DNA of 64,000 bases from Halichoerus grypus (lineage: Eukaryota; Chordata; Mammalia; Carnivora; Phocidae). Position numbers and translations under genes: made by a program. The stretch spans positions 87,291,313 to 87,355,312 of the forward strand of contig NC_135722.1 in NCBI RefSeq assembly GCF_964656455.1. Reading direction: 5' to 3'. How positions within the stretch are numbered: position 1 is the stretch's first letter; each line of letters begins with the position of its first letter. The notes beneath the pieces were generated by a model that saw only the letters and a program-made list of their open reading frames with translations, was not told the origin of the DNA and did not search any database. This document shows positions 34,050 through 46,560 of the stretch, piece after piece.

Positions 34050-34850
34050 CCACAGCTACGCAGCTCTATGCTAACTGCTAGAGACGGGAAGACAATTCCT
34101 CATCTCTGACCTCAAGAAGGTAATCAGCTCATTGGGAAAATGAGACATTAAAATTAAAAAGCAAAACAAAACAAAACAGGAAAACAAAGAAGCATGTGGC
34201 AATGCTGGGTGCCATAAGAACCCTAGGAATTCAGGACAGATGGCTGGGTTCTAGAGAGTACACGGCCTCGTCGCAAAAAGAGAAGGAGCTGGGTGGTGGG
34301 GAGAAGGGAAGGAATGGATGCCAGACTCACTGTCAACCCAACAGGATCTGGAAAACCACGAGACTGGGGTGGGAGACAGGTGCAGACACATGCAAGGCAC
34401 AGGGAGACTCAAAGACTCTAGCGGTGCCTGCCGGAACTGTGGCACCCCTGCCATGTGAGAATGTCCTGGTAGAAAAGACAAGGCTTACAGAGGCTTATTT
34501 AGTTTGGAGTGACAATCAGATACCCAATCAATGACACCTAACAGGCAGGGACGGTCACAGACTGTCCTGCCCAGAAGCGCTCAGAGATGGGTATGGAGAT
34601 TGTCCCGAGAACCAGAGTTGAAGGCCTGAAAGTCAAATCCATCTCCCAAAAAGAAACACTTACAAACAACAGAGGATCAAGGACTGGGCCCCGGGGTATG
34701 ACTTTGTCAAAGGGGCTGGAAAAGGAAAAAGCAGCAACAAGCAAGACACTTGCCGAAGGAGGAAGTAGCACAAGGGGAAGGAGCCGCAGGCTCAATGAAA
34801 ATGGCCAGAGAATTTCAAGAATGACAAACTTCCAGTAAGTTTACTCACTA
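34050..34850 (-). repeat. Possible diverged LINE-2 stretch
   Basis: 'Gain' words such as GAAGCATGTGGCAATGCTGG, AGGACTGGGCCCCGGGGTAT and GGAGATTGTCCCGAGAACC loosely follow the LINE-2 reverse order. An AAAACAAAACAAAAC run lies at about 34161-34178. Weak. Confidence 0.35.
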
Positions 34851-35259
34851 GGAAATCTTCTGACTTAAGTTCTGAAACTCCCCCCCTACTCCATTCTCTG
34901 CTACATCCAGACTGATCTTCATAGTATCGGAATCTCTAGCAGGCAAGCTGGGAAAATGTGCACCACGCCAGGGCACTGGGCAAAGTTTCTAGAAAAAGTC
35001 ACAGGAGGTTACCTTTCTGGAAGTGGCCCCATGGGTCCATAGGCAAGCTCCTCATTACCCAGAAGGAAAATCATCTGCCAAACTTAGAACCTATCTCATG
35101 CCAAAATGTAATTTTCCAAATTCAAGTTCATTTCCTCCTTCTCCCTATGCATTCTAATCCTGGCTTAAATGTATTCTCTCTAGCTTGCCTTTGGTTGCAA
35201 AGAATAGAAACAAAGTGGGATAAAAGAGAATAAAATTCAATTTAATTTGACAAATTATG

Positions 35260-35480
35260 GAATTCCTCCTGTAGACACTGTGCCAAGAACTGGGGATAAA
35301 ACAGTATGCAAGACAGACCAGGTCCTTGCCCAGCTTATGGTCTGGCCAGATGGCAGACACTTAAGAAAGCAGTCATTCAGGGTGCTATAAAGAGCATTCA
35401 GCAAGAGGATTTAACCAAATATAGGTGGTCAGGATGCCCCCAAAAGAATGTCATTTAATGGAGATGTGAAGGATGAGATT
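35260..35480 (-). repeat. LINE-2 3' end fragment
   Basis: ACACTGTGCCAAGAACTGGG and CCTTGCCCAGCTTATGGTCT then AGAGCATTCAGCAAGAG resemble the reverse LINE-2 end. Confidence 0.6.
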
Positions 35481-37210
35481 AGCTGAGTTCCTAACCAGAG
35501 ACTAATAGAGAATAAAAAGAAACAGGTAAAAGTATACAAATTTGCCAAATACTAACTGTAAAAAAAAAAAAATTTAAGAAAGACAAAAAACACAGGCTGG
35601 GAAGGCATTTGGGCCTTACCAGAGAATACCTAAAGAGCTTCTAAGGTGGAAACTGGTTCTACTGAGTAGGGCCAGTGGGAAGAATTCTTTGCTGGAACAA
35701 GAAGGCAAGTTGCTAAACTGGAGTGCTCTCAAAGAAACCAGGGTCTGGTAAGGCCACCCAAACATACTCAGGCATCAGAAGATTTCCCTTTGCCGTAACG
35801 ATCGGCAACGTACAGGCATTTTCATCCAGCTGTCTCCATGTCAGGCAGTCCGTCTTATCGTTTCTGTGGTCGAGTCTCCTCTTCCTGGTAATTCCCTTGT
35901 TTTCTGATAAAAGTGCATCCTTAAAGGTTATACAGTGAATGAGGTCAGGGGACACAGAACTACGTGGCAGGAAGGGCTCCAACTTAGGAGAGATGCACCC
36001 TATCAAAGAGAGGAGGAAAGAGCATCTCCATATTTGGTGGAAGAATCTTGTTGGATGGAATGGACGAGTTCCTCTCCCTTTCTCTCCTGCTCAAGCCATT
36101 AAGATCAAGTGGCAGATAAACAGTAGCCGGAAAATTATACAGCAGAAATATCAATATGTACTCATGCTTGTGTCTTGCTCCTATAGGTAATAAAAGATAA
36201 GAGGAATAACAGCAATAAGATTCTGCAAAACAGTGAATGTGTACCATGTGGACCATGGTTACCCAACTGGCCAGTGAGGACCAAAAATGGTTGCTCCCTA
36301 CAGCAACAAGGCCTCCCCCTTCCTGCACTGAGCCAAACCCTGTCTGTTAAGATCCAACTCTACCCTCAACAATACCAACATTAAGCTTACGTAGCCTTCA
36401 GTCCATAATGAGATCTTTGTCGGAATCTTCCTCATCCGTACGCAAGGGAGTTAGATAGTTTTTAAGGTCCCTTTTTGGTACCGAGATGTAATGATTTTAT
36501 CAGTAGTTATCACACTCAGAGACAATGTGTCTCTCTTACATTTCTCAATCCAACTGTAGAGTCTTATATTTCTATCTCCCACACTGTACTTCCCATACTT
36601 TGCAAGAATACCAACTGAATAAATATTAGCTGAATTAAAGAAGGGTGCTGAGAACGAGAGTATTAATGCATGCAAGTAAACTTCTCCAGCATAACTGAAT
36701 CTCTGTGCACAGGAAGTGCAGTGATAAACTGTGTACTCATCTGATATCCCCATAAGTGATCCAGATCGCAACTATTCAAGGCAAAAGACTATCTTTGCAT
36801 TAAGTCTAACCATTTACAATGAAGACTTTGAGGCTATGTGCTTTACAGCCGATGATACAGTGAATAACAGAACACAGACATTACTTTTTCTAGCCTGGCC
36901 TTTGATGTATGAGGCAGATGGTATTTGACAAACTCACACAGAAAGTTGATGTCTGAACTAGGACCAGAGCTCACACCCCTAGAGGTAAGGACAAATGTTC
37001 TGTTCATGTCATGTATTGCCTTTCTAGGCAGGAACTACCAAAACACTGAGTAGTGGCTGGCCTCAGACACTTCTTTTCTTCCTTCATATCGTCTATCTTT
37101 TTTTTATCACTAACTGACTCAGCAACCTATTGTTAAAAGCACTGTGATTTTAATAATCTGAGAGGACATGGTAAATACTACTTTGGAAGTTTCTGGGCCT
37201 TTGCAATTCC
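35480..37210. other. Intron 1 stretch without recognised elements
   Basis: Moderately AT-rich. No repeat or gene that I can support. Confidence 0.4.
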
Positions 37211-37214
37211 CTTT

Positions 37215-37945
37215 TATCCCCCCAGCTATACTGAAGCATGACCAAGAAATAAAAATTATATAAAGTGTACAATGGGATGATTTGATATAGGTATACATTG
37301 TGAAATGATTATCACAATCAACCTAATTAACATACCTATCAGCTCACATAATTGCCTTTTTTGTGTGTGGCAAGAACACACTTGGCAAATTTCAAGTATA
37401 CGATACATTATTATTAACTATGGTCACCACCTGCTGTGCATTAGGTCTCCAGAACATATCTGTCGCATAAATGGACGTTTGTCCTCTTTGACCAACATCT
37501 TCCCATTTTCCCCAACCACCAGCTCTCTGTAACTTTTTTCTTCTCTGTTTCTGGGAGTTTCTAGACTGCACACATAAGTGAGACCATGTAGTATTTCTCT
37601 TTCTGTGTCTGGCTTATTTCACTCAGCATAATGTCCTCCAGGTTCATCCATGTCACAAATGAAAGGATTTTTTTCAGGCTGAATAATATTCCATTGTATG
37701 TGTACACTACATTTTCTTTATCCACTCACCTGTCAATGGACACTTGGATTGTTTCCATGTCACGGCTACTGTGAATAATGGTGCAATGAGCATAATAGTG
37801 CAGAAATCTCTTTGTGAAAGTGATTTTATTTCCTTTGGATGTACACCCAGAAGTGGGACTGCTGGATCCTACGGTAGTCCTATTTTTCATTTCTTTAGGT
37901 ACCCTCCATACTGTTTTCCACAGTGGCTGTAATCATGTGGCCCAT
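37215..37945 (-). repeat. LINE-1 3' end, antisense on plus
   Basis: TGGCTTATTTCACTCAGCAT, CCAGGTTCATCCATGTCACA, AATAATATTCCATTGTATGT, GGATTGTTTCCATGTC and CCCAGAAGTGGGACTGCTGG are the reverse of LINE-1 ORF2-3' sequence. All frames are broken. Confidence 0.9.
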
Positions 37946-37949
37946 TTTT

Positions 37950-40900
37950 AAGGAAGCTTGAGTGTTTTAGAGATTAACAGCTAATAATCTGATATGTCAC
38001 ACAAACCAATTTGAAAGACTTCTGCTTAGAAATTTCTCCTAAGTCAGGCAAATACACGTTTAGGAAGAGAGGAGAAATGGAAGGGCAGGCTTCTGATTTA
38101 TGTATTACAACTTGATGGCCTGCAACATTGACATTGATTTGCTCACTAAAAAAAGATAATAATAATAACTCACGCTGTGTTAAGGGCAGTAGGAAGGGTC
38201 AATCTCTCTAAAAGAAGACAGGCTCAATGAGACACTGAATTAGTGTCACACTTCTCAAATTCTACCCGTATCTGAAGGCAACGGACAGAGGAGACAAAAG
38301 AAGGAAAGCTTACCGAGCACGACCACGGGCTAGACTCTGTGCAAACCTACCTCTTAGTCTGAGCAAAAATTTTCAATGACATAGGCACACATCTGAAACC
38401 TGAACAGGTATCTATCTGATTCATGGCCATGCTCTTTTAATTATATCACACTACCTTCCAAAATTCTAAAATACAATTTACCAGGGAACTTTCCTTTCTG
38501 ATATTTCTAGTGTTCTAGGTAATCAATGTACATGCATATACAGTTAAAGCCTTCTGCTTCTTCCAGGGAGTGCTAATGAGTTAAGCACTGGTGTTGGCTA
38601 ATATTGCCTGAGAAGAGTCAATCCTTATCTCAAGGCTCCCATAATTTTCATGATATAGTGCCCAATTCCCAAAAGAAAAAGGCAGGCAAGGAGATATTTT
38701 GGTTTCTTCTTAAATCGCATTAATTTTTTTCCCAGTAGGAAGCAACATGTTTCAATGTATAAAATTTAAATCTACAGAAATATAGACACCAAAAAAAGTA
38801 TATTCCCACGTACAGAAAAATCAGTGAAGTTCACAGATTTCTGAAAGATAAAGGAGATCCTATTCAGAGACACTGTGCTTGGAAAAAAGATGGCACCATG
38901 GTTTTAGCCTAGGCCAGAAAAGAGAACAAACAGTTGTGTTTCCTGGGGAACAGCCTGGGTTGAAACAACATATGACATCCTGAAATCCATCTAACACAGA
39001 AATAATGGCCCTATTACCAAGACCAAAGAAGTGAGCCAAGCCATCCGCATGGGCAAAGAACTAAGATTTGTAGCCAGATGCCCAGGTACTTTCTCATTTT
39101 CCATGAGCCTTTTCCCCATTGACCATGTGAGAAGTAGAGAGGCATTTTTATAGAACTTGCAACCATTATTCCCAGAGATACGTATCAATATTGCTTTGGG
39201 TTTCCCTTAATTACTCAAATAACATTTCCCCCCCGCTGGTAACAAGTTAGCAAATGCTGGAGTAAAGTAAGTGGAAAAGCAAATGCTCCCCTTCTTTGTT
39301 TGATTCTGGGCTCAGGATTATAGGCTCAAAAATGGTCACTCTATCAACAGAAAAAAAAATAAGGTCAATAAATTGCAGTGTGGAATTGTACCAAGATTTA
39401 TGTCAAAGGCACAGATTTTTAAAATAAGTGTATGTTTTTAAATTTTAGGATCTCTTTGGCCTCCTAAATAAGATGGATGTCAGAATAAGGTTTTGAAATG
39501 TAATCAGAAATGTTAATGTCATGGTCAGCATATTTCACTTTCTAGGTACCATTATCAGCTGAGAGGGGCAATACAAACGTGTGCTATACTTATCATCCGA
39601 CAGGGACCTCTGGGCTAGCACAGTCTTTCCTAGAATATCTCCCTTCTTACCGTCCGCACTACAGAACCCACTTCCCACGCCAAGTAGATCCACCAACACA
39701 GACACAACTTGGTTCTGCCACAGGCCCTGGTCCCCCTAACACCTGCGATGTGTATTCCTCAAAAGAGGAGTTTTGACAGGAGCAACTTGTAGGCCCTCAA
39801 AGAGAAGAGCTTCAACATGCAATTTGCCCTGCCAGCTTGCACTCGTTTACATTGGGCCATGGCTCTCTTCCAACTGGCCAGACTCCGCAGGCTCTCCATC
39901 CAGCTGCCCATCCAGGCCCTTTCGGGCCAGACCCTGCCTTCCCTCTCCCATCACACAGCTGAGAGCATGAGATGGGAGCTACTCCAGGGCCAGTGTCTTC
40001 CCTGCCCTGGGGGACGAGGCCGAGAGTGAGTCAGAACACAGCGGTGTTCTCTCTGATCCAGCTGTGTCTACCTTACGACCCCGCAACTCAGTGAAGGACT
40101 GGCAGAAGGCAGGAGTGCTACATACAAATAAAACCATTGGATAGACAGACTCCCAAGACACACCAAAAGCCTCCAAAAATAGCCTCAGGCAGCAGCCAAA
40201 TTATACCAGACCAACATCTCAGTAGAAACCATCCATTCACAGAGGAGAGGATGAACCACTGTTGATCTTTTTACATTTTTAGGCCTATAATGGAGTTACC
40301 AGAGTCAGGTTCAAGTCGTCACTTTTCTAAGGCAGTAATTAAATACAAACTAGTGGTGACAACTTGTTAACCCACTCACCTACTGATTAAGACTCCTGGC
40401 TGGTCACAGTTCAAGGGGGAACTGATCGGTCCCGACATAGCAACTCCAAGTACTATTGATGGACTCTGCAATTTCTGCTTGTTCTTAACTAGCAAGGCTC
40501 GATATGTTCCTTAGCTTCACAATTCTTTGCACATTATTCAAAGATAATCAATCAGAAACACTGAGCCAACTCATTTCCCCTAAGCCATCTCTGAGAAAGT
40601 TTCTGCAGGAAAAGAATGTCCTGCCAAACGTCTCCATTCCCCGGCACTGCTCCTCCAACTTCTAAACACACTGACATTTGCTAGTCTTTCTTAACCAACA
40701 TTCCCACCTCCACCCTTAACCACACCCTACTCTCTCCACAACAACCACTGAGCATCACCCATCTGTCAAGGCTGGGTAAACAATCTAGGACCAAGACACT
40801 GGCCTGATTCCCAAACACTGAGAAACGAAACAGCAGAACTCACAGGGACACAGTGTGAGGATTTAAAAATAAAAAGCACATTCAGCCTCATCTTCTGTAC

Positions 40901-41000
40901 CAGCCACTGGCCCTGAACGCACCTGCAGACCATGGGAAGGCCCACATAGAGAACAGTGGGCCCATCTAATTCAATGTTTTCCATAAAAGAGACAGATAAA
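37950..41000. other. 3-kb intron 1 stretch without recognised elements
   Basis: No SINE, LINE-1 core or gene recognised. It may hold old repeats too diverged to see by eye. Confidence 0.4.
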
Positions 41001-41020
41001 GCAAAGGACAGGAGATTCTT

Positions 41021-41221
41021 TTTTTTTTTTTTTAAGATTTTATTTACTTATTTGACAGAGAGAGATACAGCAAGAGAGGGAACGCAAGCAGGGGGAGCGG
41101 GAGAGGGAGAAGCAGGCTTCCCGCGGAGCAGGAAGCCCGATGCGGGGCTCGATCCCAGGACCCTGGGACCACAACCTGAGCCGAAGGAAGACGCTTAACG
41201 ACTGAGTGACCCAGGCGCCCC
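41021..41221 (-). mobile_element. CAN SINE with 16-bp target duplication
   Basis: A full antisense copy from a T-run to GAGTGACCCAGGCGCCCC. AGGACAGGAGATTCTT (41005-41020) and AGGACAGGAGATCCTT (41222-41237) flank it. Confidence 0.95.
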
Positions 41222-41579
41222 AGGACAGGAGATCCTTAAGAAATCCACATCTCTGAAACAAGATGGGTCTTTCTGGACATGGACTCTGAAAAAGCTAAGA
41301 AGGGAGCTAAAAGCCCAGGTGACACCAGACCCCATAATAAGAAGTTTCAAGAAATAGTATCATGGGAGATACAGGGAAATTGGTGGGATGTTAAGCCATC
41401 CACTCACTTCAAAAACACCCAGGGTCACTACTTTTCTTCAGGAGGAAGGGTACAAGGGAAAGTTGGGGTAAGAGGAGAGGAGTCTGTTAAACCAAATCTT
41501 GATAAATGTCTTACTATATCCTGTGCAATGAAGGATATTCTCATTCCTCAGCTCATGACTCTTTGAATGATTTAGTTCT

Positions 41580-41624
41580 AAGAAAGAGTCAAAAGGTCCC
41601 AGGTCAAAGAAAGAGTCGAAAGGT
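41580..41624 (+). repeat. Imperfect local duplication (26-bp period)
   Basis: AAGAAAGAGTCAAAAGGT at 41580-41597 recurs as AAGAAAGAGTCGAAAGGT at 41607-41624, immediately before a SINE. Confidence 0.75.
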
Positions 41625-41640
41625 TAGCTGGCCAACCTTT

Positions 41641-41798
41641 GGGGCACCTGGGTGGCGCAGTCGGTTAAGTGTCTGCCTTCAGCTCAGGTCACGGTCTCAG
41701 GGTCCTCCGCGGGGAGTCTGCTTCTCTCTCTCTCTCTCCTTCTGCTCCTCCCACCATTTGTCCTCTCTAATAAATAAATAAAATCTTAAAAAAAGAAA
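41641..41798 (+). mobile_element. CAN SINE with internal deletion
   Basis: The head GGCACCTGGGTGGCGCAGTC is normal, but after CTCAGGGTCCT it jumps to CCGCGGGGAGTCTGCTTCTC, missing about 45 bases of the usual body. The tail is AAATAAATAAAATCTT. Confidence 0.9.
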
Positions 41799-42043
41799 AA
41801 AGAGGTCCCAGGATCCAATGCTCCATGATCTGGGAAATGGTTTGTAAACATCTGGTCTTCCTTGAGGAGAAGAGAGAGGTGCTGAAGGTGATAGTTGATA
41901 CACTTAATACACGTATTGTAATAAATGGGCTCAGCTGAGCAACGATAATTGCTTATCTGAAATCTCTGGACAGCTGTAGGAAGGAAAGCTTGCTGCGTGG
42001 AATGGTTATGTGAAAGCATTTCCCATGATATCCTGCAGGCTTT

Positions 42044-42107
42044 GCCAAATAAATAAATATATAAATAAGTAGTAGTAGTAGTAGTAATAATAATAATAAT
42101 AATAATG
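42044..42107 (+). repeat. (AAAT)n (AGT)n (AAT)n compound microsatellite
   Basis: AAATAAATAAAT-like units pass into AGTAGTAGTAGTAGTAGT and then AATAATAATAATAATAAT. Confidence 0.96.
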
Positions 42108-42540
42108 AGGTGAAAGGCTTTTCCTGATGCTTCTGGATCTAAAAGGGGAAAAGGGCCATGAGGAGAACAACTGGCCAGCCTAGCCCTACACAATGATGTC
42201 ATGCAAAACATCAAAATAGTCTGTCTTAGTAGGCAACACTAGCACACTTAAAACTCATCATTGTCATGATTAATACCATCAAAACATTTATTAAGAGCCT
42301 AATTATGAGGCCTATCATAGGGTGTGAACTGAGAGCACCAAAACCACTCTTGCTCATAAGGTTTATAATGGGGTTGAGGTGAGGGAAATCATCTAATTTT
42401 TAAATTAAGATTGAACATTAAATTATAAATCAAAGTAAAATCAATTAACATTAAACTAACAGTTTTAAATAAAGATATAAACGAATTGTACTACTTACCA
42501 TGACTTAAAATGAAATACTTAATGCCCTAGAGCCAAAAAG

Positions 42541-42670
42541 AACAATGAGTCCATTCATTAATTGCTATCTCATTATTTGGGAGCTTTGCTGACAGCTCTA
42601 TTGTTCACCCTAATTATTTTTGGCCTAAACTCTTTAGCCCTTATGAAAATCATTAGTAATAATGTGTTTG
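42541..42670. promoter_or_regulatory. Candidate enhancer: TAAT cluster with SOX-type cores
   Basis: ATTA/TAAT cores at 42557, 42559, 42572, 42611, 42613, 42652, 42657 and 42660 lie within 107 bp, next to AACAAT (42541) and ATTGTT (42600). No repeat was recognised over about 42240-42780. It could be an autoregulatory or HOX-responsive element (inference). Confidence 0.35.
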
Positions 42671-42884
42671 AATTTTTCACACCTAGCTCAGGTAGTATTT
42701 TCACATACCTAGCATACTTGCAATTGAGGCATTGGGTCTTTCTTAAGCCAGTGCATGATGATGATCACAACAGAGCTACAAATTGACTCTAATTCATTCC
42801 CATCTTCCTACCTCTGGCATTCCTCAGAGGGCTAACATAGGATTTGAAGATACAGGTATCAAGAGAGCATTATGGAGGCCTACG

Positions 42885-42968
42885 AAAAGGATCTATGGAA
42901 GTTTCCCATCCCAGAGCTGGAGATCCAAAAAGGATCTATGGAAGTTTCCCATCCCAGAGCTGGAGATC
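42885..42968 (+). repeat. Perfect 41-bp tandem duplication
   Basis: The 41 bases at 42885-42925, starting AAAAGGATCTATGG and ending GCTGGAGATC, recur without change at 42928-42968. The two copies are separated by CA (period 43). Confidence 0.98.
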
Positions 42969-43529
42969 TCATTCAGCAGAGGAAGGTCTCAGGTCGTTAA
43001 AGAACGATCTGTACCTAGTAGCCGTAATTAATGCTCAAGAGAAGACAGCAGGGGAATGAGAAAAGAAGTTCATTGGTGAATCAAAGATTGTACTTTATGT
43101 AATTCCTTTGTCTCAGAAGCTCTTCGAGAAGGCATAAAAAGTAGCTTAGTCACAGGGCCTAAATTAAATAACAGCCAAAACTGAACTGGATCAAAGGTCA
43201 TACTATCCTTACAAGCCTAGCACTTATGTAGATAGAGCTTAATTTCAGAAAAATCGCCTCTTGCCTTTCCCTTAATATTCGCTCAAAAAATGTACACTCT
43301 TAACTCCAAAATCTCTCTACCTTGCTCATGTAAGGAAATTCAAACTAACATCAAACCGAAATTACCCCTGAGGTATTTATTGTCCAATCCCACGTGCACT
43401 GCCATCTCTGGACATAAAGAACAGCCATCCTTCTCTGAAGCGCCCATTCCCACCCTTTCCCATCCCATTGACTGACTCTGTTTAGGCTTCATGCCGTGAC
43501 CACTGAGACATCTTTTTAACTGGTGTCCC

Positions 43530-43800
43530 TGTCTTCAGGCTTGAAGGTTTTCCTGAAAACGACTTTTCATCACTGTACTCCCTGCCCCCCAAAACCTTCA
43601 AGGACTCCCCAGTGTCCAGAAGATAAATTCCATGAAATGACAATCAAAACCCCTGACGAATGGAACTGGTCCCCAAGTTAGCTTTCAAATAATCACACAG
43701 CTACTCAACCTACGCTGCTACTTAGTCAATGCACAAAAATCCACTTTGCTCCCTCTGGCCTCCCTCCTCGGCTCACGCTCGTCCTACAGATGGTGGTCAC
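43530..43800 (+). repeat. LINE-2 fragment
   Basis: ACCTTCAAGGACTCCCCAGT, AGATAAATTCCATGAAATGA and TTTGCTCCCTCTGGCCTCCC follow the LINE-2 3' order. Confidence 0.6.
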
Positions 43801-43824
43801 AAGCTCAGCTCAAGAGCCAACACC

Positions 43825-43990
43825 ACTTAATCACTTGTGTGACATTGGACACATTTCTTTAGCCTCCCTAAGCCTTGGCTTTCCCACCTGCAGCACAGAG
43901 AATGACAGCACACAGCTCCAAAGCACTCCTCGAGAACTTAATCTGTGTACGGTGCTCTGCAGGGTGCCTGGCTAGAAGCCCGTCCTCGTT
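43825..43990 (-). repeat. MIR SINE fragment
   Basis: GTGTGACATTGGACACATTT, CTTTAGCCTCCCTAAGCCTT and GGCTTTCCCACCTGCAGCA are the reverse of MIR. Confidence 0.75.
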
Positions 43991-44474
43991 GTTTGCTTTA
44001 TAAATTGTAAAATTAAATGAATTCTATGCAACTCTTTAAGGTGACACTCAAAGTCCACCTGCAACTAGAAACTTGTGCCAAATACATCCAAGGCTACCTC
44101 TTGGAATTCTTAGTGCGCTTAAATTTCCAGTCAGAACGTAGCAGCAAATAACTCGTTTTCTTCGGGCTTGTTGTTTTTGTTTTCCTCTACCCAAAACAGA
44201 AGTTTCTTGTGTGTTAGTCTCCTCTGTGTCTCCTTCAGAACTTTCTTCAGGGCTGAGTGCATAACTGGCACTTAATTAAGAGTACCCCGCTGGATCCCAA
44301 GCACAAAAATATCTCCCTATTCCAATCTCACCTACACCTATTTTATTAACTACTTCTTCGGCACACCTTACATTATCACTTAAGTTTTCAGCATTAAATT
44401 TCAAGCTCCAATCAAGCACCTTAAGAGCAGGAGTCCTATTTTATACCTGATTATCCTCCACAGAGACTCCTTTC

Positions 44475-44635
44475 CTAGCTGTGTCGATTCCAACTGCAAA
44501 TTAAAATGACCTTGGGAGCTTTAAAAAAAACCCAAAAAACTAATTCCCAGGCCCCATCCCCAGAGGTTCTGATTTAACTGGCCTGTGGTCAGGCCTGGGG
44601 ATTCTACGGTGCAGCCAGGGTTGAGAGTAACTCAC
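44475..44635 (+). mobile_element. MER5A-like nonautonomous hAT DNA transposon
   Basis: AAAATGACCTTGGGAGCTTT, CCCAGGCCCCATCCCCAGAG, GTTCTGATTTAACTGG and GGCCTGGGGATTCTACG match the MER5A order. An A-run sits inside. 43990-44475 has no clear element, and 44640-45230 none. Confidence 0.75.
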
Positions 44636-45229
44636 AACCAAATACAAACTACAAGTCAACAGATTCTTGCTGATTTACTGATCGGCAGGCCTGCTGAACT
44701 CTAAGGAAGCCTCCCAGTCTTCCTGTCTCTAAGTTAATCAACTCATTTTCTGTGTTCTTTGCCCTACATGAGCCTCATCCCAATTCCTACTGTTTGATTC
44801 CACCCAGCCCGTTAGCCCAAATTTCAGTTACAGAATTTCCATCTAAGCCCAGCTCCCTGAAGATTTAAAGCGCTATTTACTGAGCATAACTTCATTGTGT
44901 CCATAATATTCTCATTGATATCCACTTGCTGCCTTTCTTTATAGACTCTCAGCTTAAGATGGAGGGTCACCATAGCACAGCCAGAGAGACCGTGAAATCC
45001 GCTGTATTACAGACCTATTTCAAGCCAGTCCAAGAATGTACTTGGAAGGAATCCTGTTACAGTGCAGGCTTGTCTAATATGGCCATTACTCTGGATTCTG
45101 GATAGTGTATCAGACTCCCCCTTTGATTAGCTAAGGGCAGCAAAGGACATTGCCCGTCTTTTAGGGTTCATGGTCAACCATATTCAAGTAGTATTCCCAT
45201 AGAAAACTTCTCTTTTAATGGCGCCTAAA

Positions 45230-45660
45230 TATTTCCTGAGCTCCTGCAGTAGACAAAATAAACAGGGTCTCTCTTCTTGCAAAGTTTACAATCTAGAGAG
45301 AGAGAGGGCCTAAATAATAATACAACAAACAAGTAAACAAATATATAATCATAACTCACGATAAGTACTATGAAAGAAAGAAACATGTTGAGTGATGGAG
45401 CATAGCGGGGTGTGGTTTGGGGACCGAGGAGATGGAGATCTTTTAGAAGATATCTCAAGGTTAAGAACCAGCCACAGAAAATGTTCCAGACAGTGGAACA
45501 GCATATGCAAAGGACCAGAAATAGAGAAGAGCTTAGTGTGTTCCAGGAACAGCGGAGAAGAGGTCGATGAAGCATAGCAGGAATTCGGACAGCCAGGGAG
45601 GGCCAGATCGGGCAGGCTGGAGTGGGCTTTGTTAGGCCTGCTGACCCCAGTGTTCGCAGC
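45230..45660 (-). repeat. LINE-2 3' fragment
   Basis: CCTGAGCTCCTGCAGTAGAC, GATAAGTACTATGAAAGAAA, CAGTGGAACAGCATATGCAA and GTGTTCCAGGAACAGCGG are reverse LINE-2 landmarks. Confidence 0.75.
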
Positions 45661-45721
45661 TCCCTTCCAAGGCAGGTTGAGGGGCTCAGTCCTTCTTTTA
45701 TTATCCATTTTCACTACTTTT

Positions 45722-45900
45722 TTTTTTTAAGATTTTATTTATTTATTTGACACAGAGAGAGAGACACAGCGAGAGAGGCAACACAAGCAGGGGGAGTGGG
45801 AGAGGGAGAAGCAGGCCTTCCGCCAAGCAGGGAGCCCGATGCGGGGCTCGATCCCAGGACCTGAGCCGAAGGCAGCTGCTGAGCCACCCAGGCACCCCCC
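45722..45900 (-). mobile_element. CAN SINE with 14-bp target duplication
   Basis: An antisense copy ending GAGCCACCCAGGCACCCCCC, with a small deletion in the head. TTTTCACTACTTTT flanks both ends (45708-45721 and 45901-45914). Confidence 0.95.
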
Positions 45901-46019
45901 TTTTCACTACTTTTATCCAAAATTGGTCTAAAAGCAGAAAGGGTGTGCTTATCAATCCTATGTCACAAAGAAGTAAAATGTTGCATGACATAACCAGGAT
46001 TTTTAACGCTTGGAGTGGG

Positions 46020-46560
46020 CTAAAATCAACAGGGATGACTCCATCCTTCAGTGGCTTTCGGGACAAAACCCAATCTCTTTAGATAGGCGTGCAGAGCCCT
46101 GCCCACCTCGAGGCTTCCGCCCTCATCTGGGAGCCTATTGTTCATCCAGTCCTCCAAATACCTTCAGGCCTTTTCACGCCCCTTAGTCTTGCAAAGTTTG
46201 CTCTGTCTGCCTGGTTCTCCTTTACCTGGTTAACTGTTAATTGTGTTTTTAGAGGTGACAGAGGTACCAGATCCTCCAGGAATCCTTCTCTGGCCCTCAC
46301 CCAACACTCTTTCATTTCGAGAGCATTCGATGGCTCTCCTTGGTCGATTGCACAGCATCCTGCATACAATCCTATCAGAGCACTTGTCCCACCATATTGG
46401 GAATTTCCATTTATTTGTGTCTTTCCTACAAAACTGAGCTTGATGCCAAAACTACATCATGGTTCAGAACTGCATCTGAGAAACAGTATCTAGTAGGGCC
46501 CCAAATATTTAGTACTCAAAGTTTACTGAATGAATGAACAAATGAATTAAATAAATACAG
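46020..46560 (+). repeat. LINE-2 3' end fragment
   Basis: GTGCAGAGCCCTGCCCACCT, TCCAGGAATCCTTCTCTGGC, CAGAGCACTTGTCCCACCAT and ACTGAATGAATGAACAAATG follow the LINE-2 3' end, including its terminal short repeat. Confidence 0.8.
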
